A stretch of 64,000 nucleotides of DNA from an uncultured Prevotellaceae bacterium (GCA_902786665.1 CADADN010000003.1:124001-188000), one strand, 5' to 3'. Numbered from the stretch's first letter, positions 35,699 through 45,646 are shown. Program-made: numbers and translations. Notes: generated by a model from the sequence alone, not told the origin.

Positions 35699-36991
35699 AT
35701 GAAAAAATCTTTGATTTTCGCACTTCTCTTCGCGGGCTCTATCGGAAGCTATGCACAGAGTGGTACCAATTCACCATACAGCCAGTTTGGATTTGGAGCG
35801 CAAGCAGAGCAAACTAGTGGATTCAACAGAGGTATGAATGGACTTGGACTGGGATTCAGGGATGGGAAACAAATCAATTTCCTCAACCCGGCATCTTATG
35901 CGGCCATGGATTCGCTCACATTCATCTTCGACGTGGGAATTTCTGGACAAGTAACCAATTTCGAGGAAAATGGAAAGAGAGTGAATGCCAGAAATGCCAA
36001 TTTCGAATATGCTGTCGCTGGATTCAGGGCTTTCAAGCATCTAGGAGTCAGTTTCGGAATACTGCCCTACACCAATGTGGGGTATTCGTATGCCAGTACC
36101 AACGATGTGGGTGACGCAAGCAACACCAAATATACCAATACCTATTCTGGGTCGGGAGGCATACACCAGGCTTATCTTGGATTTGGTTGGGAACCATTCA
36201 AAGGCTTTGCACTGGGTGTCAATGGAGCTTATCTCTGGGGAGATTACGACCGCTCAATCGTCAATAGTTATAGTGACAACGCTGTGAACACGTTGTCGAA
36301 GTTCTATACCGCTGAAATCACCAGCTACAAAGTGGACTTTGGTGCACAAGTCACCATTCCTTTCTCAAAGAAAACCACAATGACGATGGGTGTGGATTAT
36401 GGTATGGGACATCAACTTGGAACCGACCCTGAGTGCAAGGTCATCTCAAACAACGCCCAAACAGGAGTGGCCGACACCGTGGCTTTCGTCGTGAATGACG
36501 GGTTGAAGCTGCCCACGGTCATCAGTGGAGGTGTCATGCTCAATTTCAACAACAGACTGAAGGTGGGTGCTGACTACCAATTGCAGAAATGGGCAGAGGT
36601 GGGATTCCCGGAATATGTGCAAACCAACGGAAAGGCATCCTATGGCATCAAGGAGGACTATTTCGATGACAGACACAAAGTGACATTGGGTGGAGAGTAC
36701 TGCAAGAATCCTAACGCGAGAGGATTTTTCCAACGAATCAAATACAGGGTGGGAGCTTCGTATGCTACACCTTATTTAAATATTAATGGAAAAGAGGGAC
36801 CAAAGGAAATCAGTGTCAGCGCAGGTTTGGGAATACCCATCACAAATGTATGGAACAACCGCTCGACTCTTAATATCAGCGGCCAATGGGTGAGGATGGC
36901 GGCTGATGGATTGCTTAAGGAAAACTCTTTCAGAATCAACTTGGGCATTACATTCAATGAAAGGTGGTTCATGAAATGGAAGGTCGACTGA
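35699..36991 (+). CDS. Outer-membrane beta-barrel protein
   Basis: A 430-residue secreted protein: signal peptide (1-19, ending SYAQ) then many alternating strands (GVSFGILPYTNVGYSYAS, GFALGVNGAYLWGDYDRS, MGVDYGMGHQLG) with a last strand ending RWFMKWKVD, as in Bacteroidetes barrels. It resembles the FadL/PorV-like group, but no exact family is recognised. It starts a tight operon with lptC (4-base gap), suggesting envelope biogenesis. The ATG at 35699 begins the signal peptide; the frame is open from 35663. Confidence 0.75.
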   Translation: MKKSLIFALLFAGSIGSYAQSGTNSPYSQFGFGAQAEQTSGFNRGMNGLGLGFRDGKQINFLNPASYAAMDSLTFIFDVGISGQVTNFEENGKRVNARNANFEYAVAGFRAFKHLGVSFGILPYTNVGYSYASTNDVGDASNTKYTNTYSGSGGIHQAYLGFGWEPFKGFALGVNGAYLWGDYDRSIVNSYSDNAVNTLSKFYTAEITSYKVDFGAQVTIPFSKKTTMTMGVDYGMGHQLGTDPECKVISNNAQTGVADTVAFVVNDGLKLPTVISGGVMLNFNNRLKVGADYQLQKWAEVGFPEYVQTNGKASYGIKEDYFDDRHKVTLGGEYCKNPNARGFFQRIKYRVGASYATPYLNINGKEGPKEISVSAGLGIPITNVWNNRSTLNISGQWVRMAADGLLKENSFRINLGITFNERWFMKWKVD

Positions 36992-36995
36992 GAAC

Positions 36996-37643
36996 ATGAG
37001 ACACCATGCCCTTTTATACGTCACATTGTTGGCTATCATGCTTATGGCATGCAGCGAGGAGCACGAACATATCGCACCTGCCATTTATCCACGCGATTCC
37101 GTGGCGGTGATGACTTCCTATGGTGTCAATACGCTCATTTCCGACTCGGGAGTGGTCAAATATAGAATCGTAACCGAAAAATGGGAGGTCAACCAAAACA
37201 AGAAACCATCCAAGTGGGCGTTTGAAAAGGGGCTCTTGCTTGAGCAATTCGATTTGGCTATGCACGTACATTCCTATATTCAATGCGACACGGCATATTA
37301 TTACGATACGGAAAGGCTTTGGGAGTTGAGAGGAAGAGTGAGAATACTTACTAAAAACGGGGTTAGGTTCACCAGTGAGGAACTCTTCTGGGATGAAAAG
37401 GTGAAAGAGTTTTACTCCAACAAGTTCTCTCATGTTATCACCCCTGATAAGGAATTGAAAGGAAACAGGTTCAGAAGTGATGACAAGATGAACAAATACA
37501 GTGTCAAGTACACTCAAGGATATTTTGATAGAAATGATTTCGGTGACTCGCCGAGAAGCCATATGACAAAAGCAGAGGCCGACTCTGCCAAGAACCAGGG
37601 AAGGGGGCAGGCATCTCCCAGACGCATCAACAAAAACAATTAG
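36996..37643 (+). CDS. lptC: LptC-like LPS export lipoprotein
   Basis: A 215-residue predicted lipoprotein (lipobox LMAC, Cys at about residue 19). The beta-rich body (SDSGVVKYRIVTEKWEV, YDTERLWELRGRVRILTKNGVRFTSEELFWDEK) matches Bacteroidetes LptC, which bridges the LptBFG ABC transporter and LptA. Basic C-terminus (ASPRRINKNN). The gene is 4 bases after the barrel protein and 1 base before the CorC-like gene. Confidence 0.82.
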   Translation: MRHHALLYVTLLAIMLMACSEEHEHIAPAIYPRDSVAVMTSYGVNTLISDSGVVKYRIVTEKWEVNQNKKPSKWAFEKGLLLEQFDLAMHVHSYIQCDTAYYYDTERLWELRGRVRILTKNGVRFTSEELFWDEKVKEFYSNKFSHVITPDKELKGNRFRSDDKMNKYSVKYTQGYFDRNDFGDSPRSHMTKAEADSAKNQGRGQASPRRINKNN

Positions 37644-37644
37644 C

Positions 37645-38904
37645 ATGAGTATCGCAGTAGTCATTGGCATCATTGTCACTATGGTGTTCTCCGCTTTCTT
37701 CTCGGGGATGGAAATCGCTTTCGTCTCAAGCAACAGAATGCTGGCGGAGATGGACAAGGATAAAAACGGATTCTCACAAAAGTGCATCTCTTTCTTCTAC
37801 AAGCATCCAAACAATTTCGTCAGCACCATGCTCGTGGGAAACAACATCGCACTTGTTGTATATGGTATCCTTATAGCGAAACTCTTTGATGCTACATTGT
37901 TCAAAGGCATGTCGCCGGGATTCACCGTGCCGGCAGACACCATACTCTCCACCCTCATTGTGCTTTTCACTGGCGAGTTCCTGCCTAAAACGCTTTTCAA
38001 AAACCTGCCAAACAAACTGCTCACTTTCTTCGCCATACCTGCATTCCTCTGCTATGTCATACTATGGCCGGTTTCCAGATTCGCCACTTTCATTGCAAGA
38101 GGATTGCTAAGAGTGGTGGGGGTGAAAATGCACAAGGAAAATGACGAGGGGGCTTTCACCAAGGTGGACCTCGATTACCTGTTGCAGACTACCATTGAAA
38201 ACGCTACTGATGAAAACGACATCAACGAAGAGGTCAAAATCTTCCAAAATGCTCTCGACTTCTCTGAGACAAGGGTCAGGGATTGCATGGTGCCAAGAAC
38301 TGAAATCGACGCTGTGCCGGAAGATTGCAACGCTGCACAACTCAATCAGAAATTCATCGAAAGTGGCCACTCCAAAATCATTGTTTATAAAGGGGACATC
38401 GACCATATCGTTGGATATATTCACTCTTCTGAGATGTTCAGAAAACCTGATGATTGGAGAGACGACATCAGAAGCATGCCTTTCGTGCCGGAAACCATGT
38501 CGGCACAGAAAATGATGCAAATCTTCCTCCAACAGAAAAAAAGCCTCGGAGTGGTGATTGATGAGTTTGGTGGTACGAGCGGAATAGTGTCGCTTGAGGA
38601 TATCGTAGAGGAAATCTTCGGAGACATAGAGGACGAACACGACAACTCCAATTACATCGCTAAGAAAGTGGGAGAGGGGGAATACTTGCTCTCTGCCAGA
38701 CTTGAAATTGACAAAGTCAACGAAATGTTCCAACTACAACTACCGGAAAGTGATGATTATATGACAATAGGAGGACTCATCCTCCACTATTACCAAAGTT
38801 TCCCAAAACTCAATGAAATCGTAAAAATTGGCAACTTTCAGTTCAAAATCATCAAGAATACAATGACTAAAATCGAACTCGTGAAATTATTTGTAGCACA
38901 ATAA
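37645..38904 (+). CDS. CNNM/CorC-type transporter (hemolysin family)
   Basis: A 419-residue membrane protein: DUF21 region with three or four helices (residues 1-145), then two CBS-like domains starting near the segment MVPRTEIDAVPED (about 215), and a C-terminal CorC_HlyC domain (DEFGGTSGIVSLEDIVEEIFGDIEDEHD). Such proteins are linked to Mg2+/Co2+ efflux or membrane homeostasis; Bacteroidetes often keep one beside lptC. Start is two bases after the lptC stop. Confidence 0.9.
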   Translation: MSIAVVIGIIVTMVFSAFFSGMEIAFVSSNRMLAEMDKDKNGFSQKCISFFYKHPNNFVSTMLVGNNIALVVYGILIAKLFDATLFKGMSPGFTVPADTILSTLIVLFTGEFLPKTLFKNLPNKLLTFFAIPAFLCYVILWPVSRFATFIARGLLRVVGVKMHKENDEGAFTKVDLDYLLQTTIENATDENDINEEVKIFQNALDFSETRVRDCMVPRTEIDAVPEDCNAAQLNQKFIESGHSKIIVYKGDIDHIVGYIHSSEMFRKPDDWRDDIRSMPFVPETMSAQKMMQIFLQQKKSLGVVIDEFGGTSGIVSLEDIVEEIFGDIEDEHDNSNYIAKKVGEGEYLLSARLEIDKVNEMFQLQLPESDDYMTIGGLILHYYQSFPKLNEIVKIGNFQFKIIKNTMTKIELVKLFVAQ

Positions 38905-38924
38905 GCCATTTTTCACCCCAAAAA

Positions 38925-38956
38925 TTGTGCCGTTTCCCAATTTATTAGTAATTTTG
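38925..38956 (+). promoter_or_regulatory. Promoter of the PpiD-like gene
   Basis: TTG at 38925-38927 (ATTG, weak -33), 21 bases, then TAATTTTG at 38949-38956. It gives a leader of about 95 nt before the ATG at 39060; no gene is seen in the leader. Confidence 0.6.
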
Positions 38957-39059
38957 TGCGCATTTTGGAAAAATACGCCTTTTAGCTCGTGAAAACGACA
39001 ATTTCGGCACTTCCTGATGACATATTAATAGAAGACAAACATTTAACATAATTAAAGTA

Positions 39060-41207
39060 ATGGCAGCAATAGGAAAAATTAGAAGCTGGGGACCAATCCT
39101 TATCATTATCATTGGATTGGCTCTATTTGGTTTTATCGCCGGAGACATGTTCCGCTCATGTGAAACAACAGGTAGAATGAGCAGTAATAGAGCAGGACAA
39201 ATCTTAGGGGAAAACATCAATGCACAAGACTATCAGGAATATCAAACTGAGTTCGTCGAATGCTCCAAAATGGACCCGCAGTTCCAGCAAAGGAGTGAGG
39301 ATGATCTGAGACAGATAGCTTGGCAACAATTCGTACAAAACAAAATCACGGAAAACGAGGCTTCAAAACTTGGTATTACAGTCACCAATGATGAAGTTAA
39401 GGAACTTATGGCGAAGGGCAGTCCATTCTTGAGCAGTTTGGCTCAAATGACTGGATTCGTCAATGAGCAAACCAATATGTTTGACAAGTCTAAATATGAC
39501 CAATTCATTGATAATTATAACAAGAATAAGTCGAATCCGCAAATGGCGGAGTACATGGACAAAATGTACAAATTCTTGGAATTCGAAGTGAATCAATTTA
39601 AACACCAACTCTTGCAATACAAATATCAAACTCTGTTGATGAATGCCGTGCTTTCCAATCCCGTGGAAGCAAAGTTCGCTTATGAGGCAGAAAAACAAGA
39701 GAGTGACATTCAACTTGCTTATTTGGATTACAAAAGCGTCAACGACAAAGAAATCAAAGTCGACGACGAAGACCTCAAGGCCAAATACAATGAGTTGAAG
39801 GAGTCTTTCAAAACCCCAGAAGAAATGAGGACCGCCAAATACATCCTCGTCAAAAAAGAGGCTTCACAAGCCGATAGGGATGAAATCAACAAGGATTTGC
39901 TCAAGTGTGTTGACAAGTTGAAGGAAGGTGCCGACCCTGAAAAAGTCCTTAGGGAAGGAAGGTCTGACGTGTCTTATAGTGGAGTGCCGGTGACTAAGAA
40001 GGTCTTCAATCCCGACATTGCCAGCAAAATCGACTCCATGGCTGTCGGAGAGGTCGTGGGACCAATCGAAAGCAAGATGGATAATTCTCTCAATGTTGTC
40101 AAGCTCATCGCAAAGACCTCATTGCCTGACTCCGTCGAATTCCGCAGCATACCTGTGACGGGAGATGATGCCACCACTACAACCAAGGCCGACAGCATTA
40201 TCAAGGCTCTTAATGCGGGAGGTGACTTCGAGGCCATTGCTAAAAACTATGGAGCAACAGGGCAAAAGAATTGGTTCACCTCTGCTAGTTATGAAAGGGC
40301 TGCAAGCATAAGTAAAGATGAAGCCTTGGTCATCAACGAACTCAACAACATGGGAGTCAATGAGCTGAAAGTCATTCCACAGGCACAAGCCAAGATCATC
40401 GTGCAGGTTACCGACAGAAAGGCTATGACAACAAAGTATGATGTGGCCATTGTCAAGCGTGAAATACGTTACTCCCAAGCTACTTCCGATGGTATAACCA
40501 ACAAGTTCAACCAGTTTGTTGCTGGACACAAAACATTGGAGGCTATGGAGAAGGATGCTAAATCTGCAGGTTACCAAGTGCTCGAGGCTAATAATATCCT
40601 CACTAGCCAGGGACTCGTTTCTGGCATCCCCAATTCAAGAGACGCACTCAAGTGGGTGTTCGAGGCTGACGTAAAGGATGTGTCTGAAGTTTTCAACTGT
40701 GGTGCAAACCGTGACGAACTACTTGTTATGGTTCTCACACGCATTGACCCCAAAGGATATATGACATTGGACAACCCCGATGTGAAGGAGCGCGTAAGAA
40801 ATGAAGTCATCAAAGATAAGAAAGCTGAATTGCTCATCGCCAAGCTCAAGGATGTGAAAAGCATTGAGGCTGCTAAAGCAAAGGGAGCAAAGGTCTTAGA
40901 AGACGGAGTGAAGCAAATCACTTTCGCATCACCGGTTACTATTTCTGAATTGAATGCCAGCGAGTCGGCTCTCAGTGGAGCTGTGGCTGCTACTGCTAAA
41001 GGCAAGTTCTCTGCTAAACCTGTCAAGGGTGACAACGCTGTATATGTATTCTTGGTGGAAGATAAGAGAACACTTGAAGGAGAATACAAAGCAGAAGATT
41101 ATATGCAGAAGATGATTCAGGCAAACTCACAGATGATCTATCAAGTATCTGGAATGGATCTCTACTACAATGCTGAGATAAAAGACAACAGATACCTCTT
41201 CTTCTAA
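39060..41207 (+). CDS. PpiD-like peptidyl-prolyl isomerase/chaperone
   Basis: A 715-residue protein with an N-terminal transmembrane helix (ILIIIIGLALFGFIAG, residues 13-28) and a large periplasmic part rich in Lys, Asp and Gln. SurA_N-like helices (residues 40-230) and two parvulin-like regions (around 260-350 and 380-460; AKYILVKKEASQADRDEIN is parvulin-like) follow. It likely folds outer-membrane proteins. The key parvulin His/Cys residues could not be assigned with confidence. A strong terminator follows. Confidence 0.85.
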   Translation: MAAIGKIRSWGPILIIIIGLALFGFIAGDMFRSCETTGRMSSNRAGQILGENINAQDYQEYQTEFVECSKMDPQFQQRSEDDLRQIAWQQFVQNKITENEASKLGITVTNDEVKELMAKGSPFLSSLAQMTGFVNEQTNMFDKSKYDQFIDNYNKNKSNPQMAEYMDKMYKFLEFEVNQFKHQLLQYKYQTLLMNAVLSNPVEAKFAYEAEKQESDIQLAYLDYKSVNDKEIKVDDEDLKAKYNELKESFKTPEEMRTAKYILVKKEASQADRDEINKDLLKCVDKLKEGADPEKVLREGRSDVSYSGVPVTKKVFNPDIASKIDSMAVGEVVGPIESKMDNSLNVVKLIAKTSLPDSVEFRSIPVTGDDATTTTKADSIIKALNAGGDFEAIAKNYGATGQKNWFTSASYERAASISKDEALVINELNNMGVNELKVIPQAQAKIIVQVTDRKAMTTKYDVAIVKREIRYSQATSDGITNKFNQFVAGHKTLEAMEKDAKSAGYQVLEANNILTSQGLVSGIPNSRDALKWVFEADVKDVSEVFNCGANRDELLVMVLTRIDPKGYMTLDNPDVKERVRNEVIKDKKAELLIAKLKDVKSIEAAKAKGAKVLEDGVKQITFASPVTISELNASESALSGAVAATAKGKFSAKPVKGDNAVYVFLVEDKRTLEGEYKAEDYMQKMIQANSQMIYQVSGMDLYYNAEIKDNRYLFF

Positions 41208-41225
41208 AATCATTTCACATAGGAG

Positions 41226-41261
41226 AAAAAGAGGGCTTCCCCATCAGGAAACCCTCTTTTT
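41226..41261 (+). terminator. Terminator after the PpiD-like gene
   Basis: Ten-bp stem AAAAAGAGGG (41226-41235) with CCCTCTTTTT (41252-41261), 16-base loop and T-rich end. Confidence 0.85.
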
Positions 41262-41294
41262 CGTAAAAAATCTGTAACAAGCAATCACTACAAA

Positions 41295-42845
41295 ATGAAT
41301 AATATCAACTATCGGAAATTCAACAAACTGGTGGCATCCGTGGCGATGGCTGGCATCATCTTGACGGCTTTATGGGCTTGCGGAAGCACTTCCACTGTTG
41401 AAGCTACTCAGTCTCCCGCAAAAAGAGAGTTCAGGGCCGCATGGATACAAGCTGTCAACGGCCAATGGATCGGCATGACGACACAACAGATGCAGAAGAC
41501 ATTGACATACCAGCTCGACGAATTATGGAAAGATGGTGTCAATGCCATCATCTTCCAAGTCAGGCCTGAGTGTGACGCACTATATAAAAGCGATATCGAG
41601 CCTTGGAGCAGATTCCTTACCGGGGAACAGGGCAAGGCGCCGAGTCCATATTGGGACCCACTTCAATGGATGGTTGACGAATGCCATAAAAGAGGGATGG
41701 AGCTGCATGCTTGGATCAACCCTTATAGGGCAAGGACGAAGACAACAAAGGAACTCGCCTCAAACCACATCGCTGCCAAAAAACCGGAATGGTGCTTCGA
41801 ATACGACGGGCTGCTCATCCTGAATCCTGGCGTTCCTCAGACAAGAGATTATATCTGCAAGGTGGTGGATGATATCGTCAGCAGGTATGACATTGACGGA
41901 TTGCATATCGACGATTATTTCTACCCTTATCCTGTGGCCGGGGTTCCCATCAACGATGACAGGGAGTTTGAGCGATACAACAATGGATTCTCCAATAGGG
42001 GTGACTGGAGACGAGACAATGTCAATGTATTCATCAAGCAGTTGTACAAAACCATTCATGATAGAAAGCCATGGGTGAAGTTCGGCGTGTCGCCTTTTGG
42101 AATTTACAGGAACAGCAAGTCCGACCCGAAAGTGGGAAGTGCAACAAACGGAACGCAGAATTATGACGACCTCTATGCCGACGTCTTGCTATGGGTGAAC
42201 AATGGATGGGTGGATTATTGTGTACCCCAACTCTATTGGGAAATAGGTCACAAGGCTGCCGATTACAAGACGCTTATCAACTGGTGGGACAAACATGCTG
42301 CCAATAGGCCGCTTTACATCGGGGAAGACGTGGAGAGAACCGTGAAATACCCTGACCCGGACAATCCCAACTCGCATCAAATGGGAGCAAAATTTAGATT
42401 GCATAAGCAAATGCCGAATGTGAAGGGCACTGTGTTGTGGTATGCAAAGACGACTGTAGACAACGTGGGTAACTATGGTGCAGCTCTTAGGGGAAACTAC
42501 TGGAGATACAAGGCTTTGCAACCCAATATGCCGTTCATCGACGACAAGGCTCCCGCCAAACCGAAAAAAGTGAAACAGGTGAAGACTGATGATGGGTATG
42601 TGCTTTTCTGGACGGGACCCAAAGCCTCCGGATGGAAAGACAAGGCTGTCAAATATGTCGTTTACAGGTTTGCTGAGAATGAGGACATCAATTTGGCTGA
42701 CCCGTCCAAGATCGTTGCCGTCACTGCGAATACTTTCTACAAGTTGCCCTACAAGGATGGCAGCACCAAATGGAAATATGTGGTGTCTTCTCTCGACAGA
42801 ATGAGCAATGAGAGCAATGGGGTGGTCGTGAAAGTGAAACTTTGA
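41295..42845 (+). CDS. GH10-like (GHL10/DUF187) lipoprotein glycosidase
   Basis: A 516-residue predicted lipoprotein (lipobox LWAC) with a TIM-barrel glycosyl-hydrolase-like domain: REFRAAWIQAV, FQVRPECDALYKSD, MELHAWINPYRAR, GLHIDDYFYPYP and YIGEDVERT. These match the DUF187/GHL10 group related to YngK, some of which cleave glucans or peptidoglycan-like glycans. The C-terminal 100 residues look like an FN3-type domain (KYVVYRF...TKWKYVVSSLDRMSNES). Likely anchored to the outer membrane; substrate unknown. Confidence 0.88.
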   Translation: MNNINYRKFNKLVASVAMAGIILTALWACGSTSTVEATQSPAKREFRAAWIQAVNGQWIGMTTQQMQKTLTYQLDELWKDGVNAIIFQVRPECDALYKSDIEPWSRFLTGEQGKAPSPYWDPLQWMVDECHKRGMELHAWINPYRARTKTTKELASNHIAAKKPEWCFEYDGLLILNPGVPQTRDYICKVVDDIVSRYDIDGLHIDDYFYPYPVAGVPINDDREFERYNNGFSNRGDWRRDNVNVFIKQLYKTIHDRKPWVKFGVSPFGIYRNSKSDPKVGSATNGTQNYDDLYADVLLWVNNGWVDYCVPQLYWEIGHKAADYKTLINWWDKHAANRPLYIGEDVERTVKYPDPDNPNSHQMGAKFRLHKQMPNVKGTVLWYAKTTVDNVGNYGAALRGNYWRYKALQPNMPFIDDKAPAKPKKVKQVKTDDGYVLFWTGPKASGWKDKAVKYVVYRFAENEDINLADPSKIVAVTANTFYKLPYKDGSTKWKYVVSSLDRMSNESNGVVVKVKL

Positions 42846-42886
42846 CGGTTTTTATACTCATTCCTTGCTAAAAAATCGAAAAAAAA

Positions 42887-42916
42887 TTGCCGAGTGAAAA
42901 AAATATGCTATTTTTG
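42887..42916 (+). promoter_or_regulatory. Promoter of the small lipoprotein
   Basis: TTG at 42887-42889, 19 bases, TATTTTTG at 42909-42916. This places the transcript start inside the longer open frame that begins at 42887, so the ATG at 42956 is the real start. Confidence 0.65.
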
Positions 42917-42955
42917 CAAACGCTAATAGAATATGTTCAACAAAAAAAATCAATT

Positions 42956-43765
42956 ATGAAAAAAACTTTCCGTTCCATCTGTATGGCTTTCATCGGCCTC
43001 TCCGTGTTGATGATGGCTAGTTGCGACAAATCCGCAGCGGTGAAGGAAGCTGCTGATGCTGCCGCGAAATCCTGCCCCATCAAACTCGGGCCTGTTGGCG
43101 AAGCTACCGCCTTCTCTGTTGACAACGAGGCTCTCGTTTGCGACATCACTCCAGATTCTGCTTTCATCTCCAATGAAAACGTGGACAAGTCTCTCGTTGC
43201 CAAGTTCCTTGCTATTGAACTTCTGCGCAATACTCCTGAACTCTTCACCAAATTGATTGAAAGTGAGATGGGGCTGAAAGGAAATGTAAAACTCGGTTCT
43301 GGAAATGTGGAGGCTTTTGTCGACGGCCCGGAGCTTGCAAGCTTCAGCAAGCAAGCCACAGGGGCAAATGGAAAATATGCATCTATTTTGCTGCCTCTCG
43401 TCAATCAATATCTTAACTCTCAAAAGCAGAAAGAATTAGGCGAGGGTCTTACCTTCAAAAAAGTTCAGGTCAAAGGGTCGAAGGAAGAAGTCGAGATCAA
43501 TGTCGATGAAAGCAAAATATCATTTGACGACCTTAAGAGGAAAACCATGAATCTTAAAGAAAATGAGAAAGTGGAATATCTTAAAGATTTTGTAGGTATG
43601 GCACTTCCTCTGGTGGCCGAAATGGGATACGACCTGGATTATCTGTTCTTGTTCAAGTCTGGTCAGCAAACCTATATGGAAATCACTGCTGATGAAATCA
43701 ATGCTTATTTGAGTAAAGATAATGCTACAGAAAATAAGGAAGAAGCTAAAGAAGAGAAAAAATAA
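42956..43765 (+). CDS. Hypothetical lipoprotein with Glu/Lys-rich tail
   Basis: A 269-residue predicted lipoprotein: signal sequence with lipobox MMASC, helix-rich body and a charged C-terminus (ENKEEAKEEKK). No family is recognised. Residues 60-130 alternate hydrophobic and polar (TPDSAFISNENVDKSLVAKFLA), suggesting a helical folded domain. It has its own promoter and terminator, so it is monocistronic. Two alternative starts upstream lie before the -7 box and are unlikely. Confidence 0.7.
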   Translation: MKKTFRSICMAFIGLSVLMMASCDKSAAVKEAADAAAKSCPIKLGPVGEATAFSVDNEALVCDITPDSAFISNENVDKSLVAKFLAIELLRNTPELFTKLIESEMGLKGNVKLGSGNVEAFVDGPELASFSKQATGANGKYASILLPLVNQYLNSQKQKELGEGLTFKKVQVKGSKEEVEINVDESKISFDDLKRKTMNLKENEKVEYLKDFVGMALPLVAEMGYDLDYLFLFKSGQQTYMEITADEINAYLSKDNATENKEEAKEEKK

Positions 43766-43788
43766 TCTTTGAAAGTAACTTTGACTTA

Positions 43789-43837
43789 ACCTCTCCTCTA
43801 CACGTTGTTTTATGACGTGGCGAGGAGAGGTTTTTTA
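43789..43837 (+). terminator. Terminator after the small lipoprotein
   Basis: ACCTCTCCTC (43789 on) pairs with GAGGAGAGGT (43822-43831), inner CACGT/ACGTG stem extends it, and a T run follows. Confidence 0.85.
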
Positions 43838-43886
43838 TGAAATAAGGTGATGGTGAATGAAAAGGGTTCGTGCAAACGAGCGAACT

Positions 43887-44858
43887 TCAAGATTCAATAT
43901 CAATTTCCTTTTCCTTTTCTTTTTCCTTTTCTTCAATAGGCTCGATATGGATGCCTACATGGGTGGATTCTCCATATTTTGCCTTCAACTTGTCCTCGAT
44001 GTTCGTGGCATGGAAGTGAGCTGAGGTTACGCTCAGGTCACCAGGGACTCGGATATGCATTTCTATAGCGATGCTCCTGCCGATACGGCGTGTCATCAAA
44101 TGGTGGACGTCGGTAACGTTTTCTTCCATGGAGGCAATCTTTATAATCTCATCTTCCAAATCTTTAGGAAGACTCTCCTCTAGCAACTCTGCTATCGCAG
44201 CCTTGATCAGAACGTAGGCTATGCGTATGATGAAGAAACTGACTATCACAGAGGTTATGGGATCCAACACACGCCATTTCTCACCCAACAGGATGGCTCC
44301 GCCGATACCGATGGTGGTGCCGAGGGAAGAAAGGGCATCGGAACGGTGATGCCAGGCGTTGGCTGCAAGTGCCGGGGAATGGGTCTTACGTGATGTGCGA
44401 ATGGTGAAACGGTAGCACCATTCCTTTAGAACCATACTGACAATGGCGGCTATGAGGGCAATGTATCCAGGACGCTTTAACACCTCGCCTTGAAAGGCTT
44501 GTAGAGACAATTTGGCACCGTTGTAGCAAATCATCAAACCGACGAAAAGTAGTACGAGGCCTATCAGTACCGTGCAAAGGGTCTCAAACTTTCCATGGCC
44601 GTAGTCGTGATTCTTGTCTTTGGGGCGCACACCCATTTTTACGAATATCAGCACGATGAAGTCCGTCAACAAATCCGAAACGGAATGTACTGCGTCGGCA
44701 AGCATGGCTGCCGATGAGCCCAAGACGGCGGCGGTGAATTTAAATACCGTTAAGAGAAGGTTTACAAGAGTACCCCTCAATGTCACTCTCACTATTTCTT
44801 GGTCTGCTTCTTTTTCGTTTATGGCAGATGACATGTGGCCTGTTAGTTTATCGTTCAT
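43887..44858 (-). CDS. Cation diffusion facilitator transporter
   Basis: A 323-residue CDF transporter. Six hydrophobic segments, metal-site motifs DAVHSVSDLLTD in helix 2 and HHRSDALSS in helix 5 (HxxxD), and a cytoplasmic C-terminal domain (VTDVHHLMTRRIGRSIAIEMHIRV). A charged Glu/Lys tail ends the protein (EKEKEKEKEIDIES). It exports Zn2+, Mn2+ or Fe2+; specificity is not readable here. A full promoter lies upstream. Confidence 0.93.
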   Translation of the reverse strand: MNDKLTGHMSSAINEKEADQEIVRVTLRGTLVNLLLTVFKFTAAVLGSSAAMLADAVHSVSDLLTDFIVLIFVKMGVRPKDKNHDYGHGKFETLCTVLIGLVLLFVGLMICYNGAKLSLQAFQGEVLKRPGYIALIAAIVSMVLKEWCYRFTIRTSRKTHSPALAANAWHHRSDALSSLGTTIGIGGAILLGEKWRVLDPITSVIVSFFIIRIAYVLIKAAIAELLEESLPKDLEDEIIKIASMEENVTDVHHLMTRRIGRSIAIEMHIRVPGDLSVTSAHFHATNIEDKLKAKYGESTHVGIHIEPIEEKEKEKEKEIDIES

Positions 44859-44880
44859 AGCAGATAACTTGCGTTCGCTG

Positions 44881-44912
44881 CAAATTTACAACCTTATTTC
44901 CTATTTTGCAAA
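44881..44912 (-). promoter_or_regulatory. Promoter of the CDF transporter
   Basis: Minus strand: TTTG (plus CAAA 44909-44912), 20 bases, TAAATTTG (plus CAAATTTA 44881-44888). Exact match to both boxes. The remaining 44913-45208 is AT-rich with a short G/C-rich patch and no gene. Confidence 0.75.
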
Positions 44913-45208
44913 AAAAATGGGACAAACTGCTCGCTTTTTCATTAAAAGTGTTGTTTTTAACCTCTGTTATCCCAAAATCCACCATGGGAATGAAGTTCCC
45001 GAAAGAGCGTTGCTGGCATTTGAAGAAATCTATCTTCTACTTTTTATATAACTCAACTTTCACAATTACTCCCCTCTAAGATGGGGACTGGGGGCGTTGG
45101 CCTATGCGTATCTTTCTTCGAATCCAAAAAGTCAAGCGAATGGGATACGAGTAAAAAAATAAGTTGGGTGGGGCGAAATGAAAAAAATGTAAAATTTCAA
45201 ACGAATAA

Positions 45209-45240
45209 TTTGGATATCAAGGAATTTATCACTAATTTTG
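45209..45240 (+). promoter_or_regulatory. Promoter of tRNA-Arg
   Basis: TTTG 45209-45212, 20 bases, TAATTTTG 45233-45240; the tRNA begins 15 bases later. Exact consensus. Confidence 0.8.
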
Positions 45241-45254
45241 CAGCCGTTTTAGCT

Positions 45255-45328
45255 GGTTCCGTAGCTCAGCTGGATAGAGCAACTGCCTTCTAAGCAGTAG
45301 GTCTTGGGTTCGAGCCCCAACGGAATCA
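45255..45328 (+). tRNA. tRNA-Arg (anticodon TCT)
   Basis: A 74-nt cloverleaf. Acceptor GGTTCCG pairs with CGGAATC and the discriminator is A; D-arm GCTC/GAGC with AGCTGGATA-type loop; anticodon stem ACTGC/GCAGT with loop CTTCTAA and anticodon TCT (reads AGA); T-arm TTGGG/CCCAA with TTCGAGC loop. Its 3' end (45315-45329) is repeated exactly at 46969-46983, marking an integration target. Confidence 0.97.
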
Positions 45329-45331
45329 CAG

Positions 45332-45395
45332 AAAGGCAAGGGGTTGAGAATCAATAAGATACATAAAAGATTCCAATCCCTGCCTTTTCTTTTTA
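45332..45395 (+). terminator. Imperfect terminator after the tRNA
   Basis: AAAGGCA (45332 on) pairs with TGCCTTT (about 45381-45387), with inner GAATC/GATTC; bulged stem then TTCTTTTT. It would end the tRNA transcript inside the inserted DNA. Confidence 0.6.
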
Positions 45396-45646
45396 GGCAG
45401 CATCTAGAGCCCTTTTTAGGGCAAAATATCAACTTTATCAACTTATTATCGATATTTTTGTACACATATAGCACACAAATTGCACACAAGATGAAAGACA
45501 TATCCATATTTGTAGATAATAGGGACGAGAAGGTTACCCATTGAGACGATATCGAGGGCGTTGGGTCACACCGTCGGTGCGTCGGTGACTTCCATCTACA
45601 TTTGTAAAACTGGGTGCAAAATTATACATTGCTCCGGAGAAAGGCT

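Noticed and set aside
45021..45120. Old repeat with CCCCTCTAAGATGGGG pattern near the CDF gene
   Set aside because: Only a short imperfect hairpin; no second copy was found in the window.
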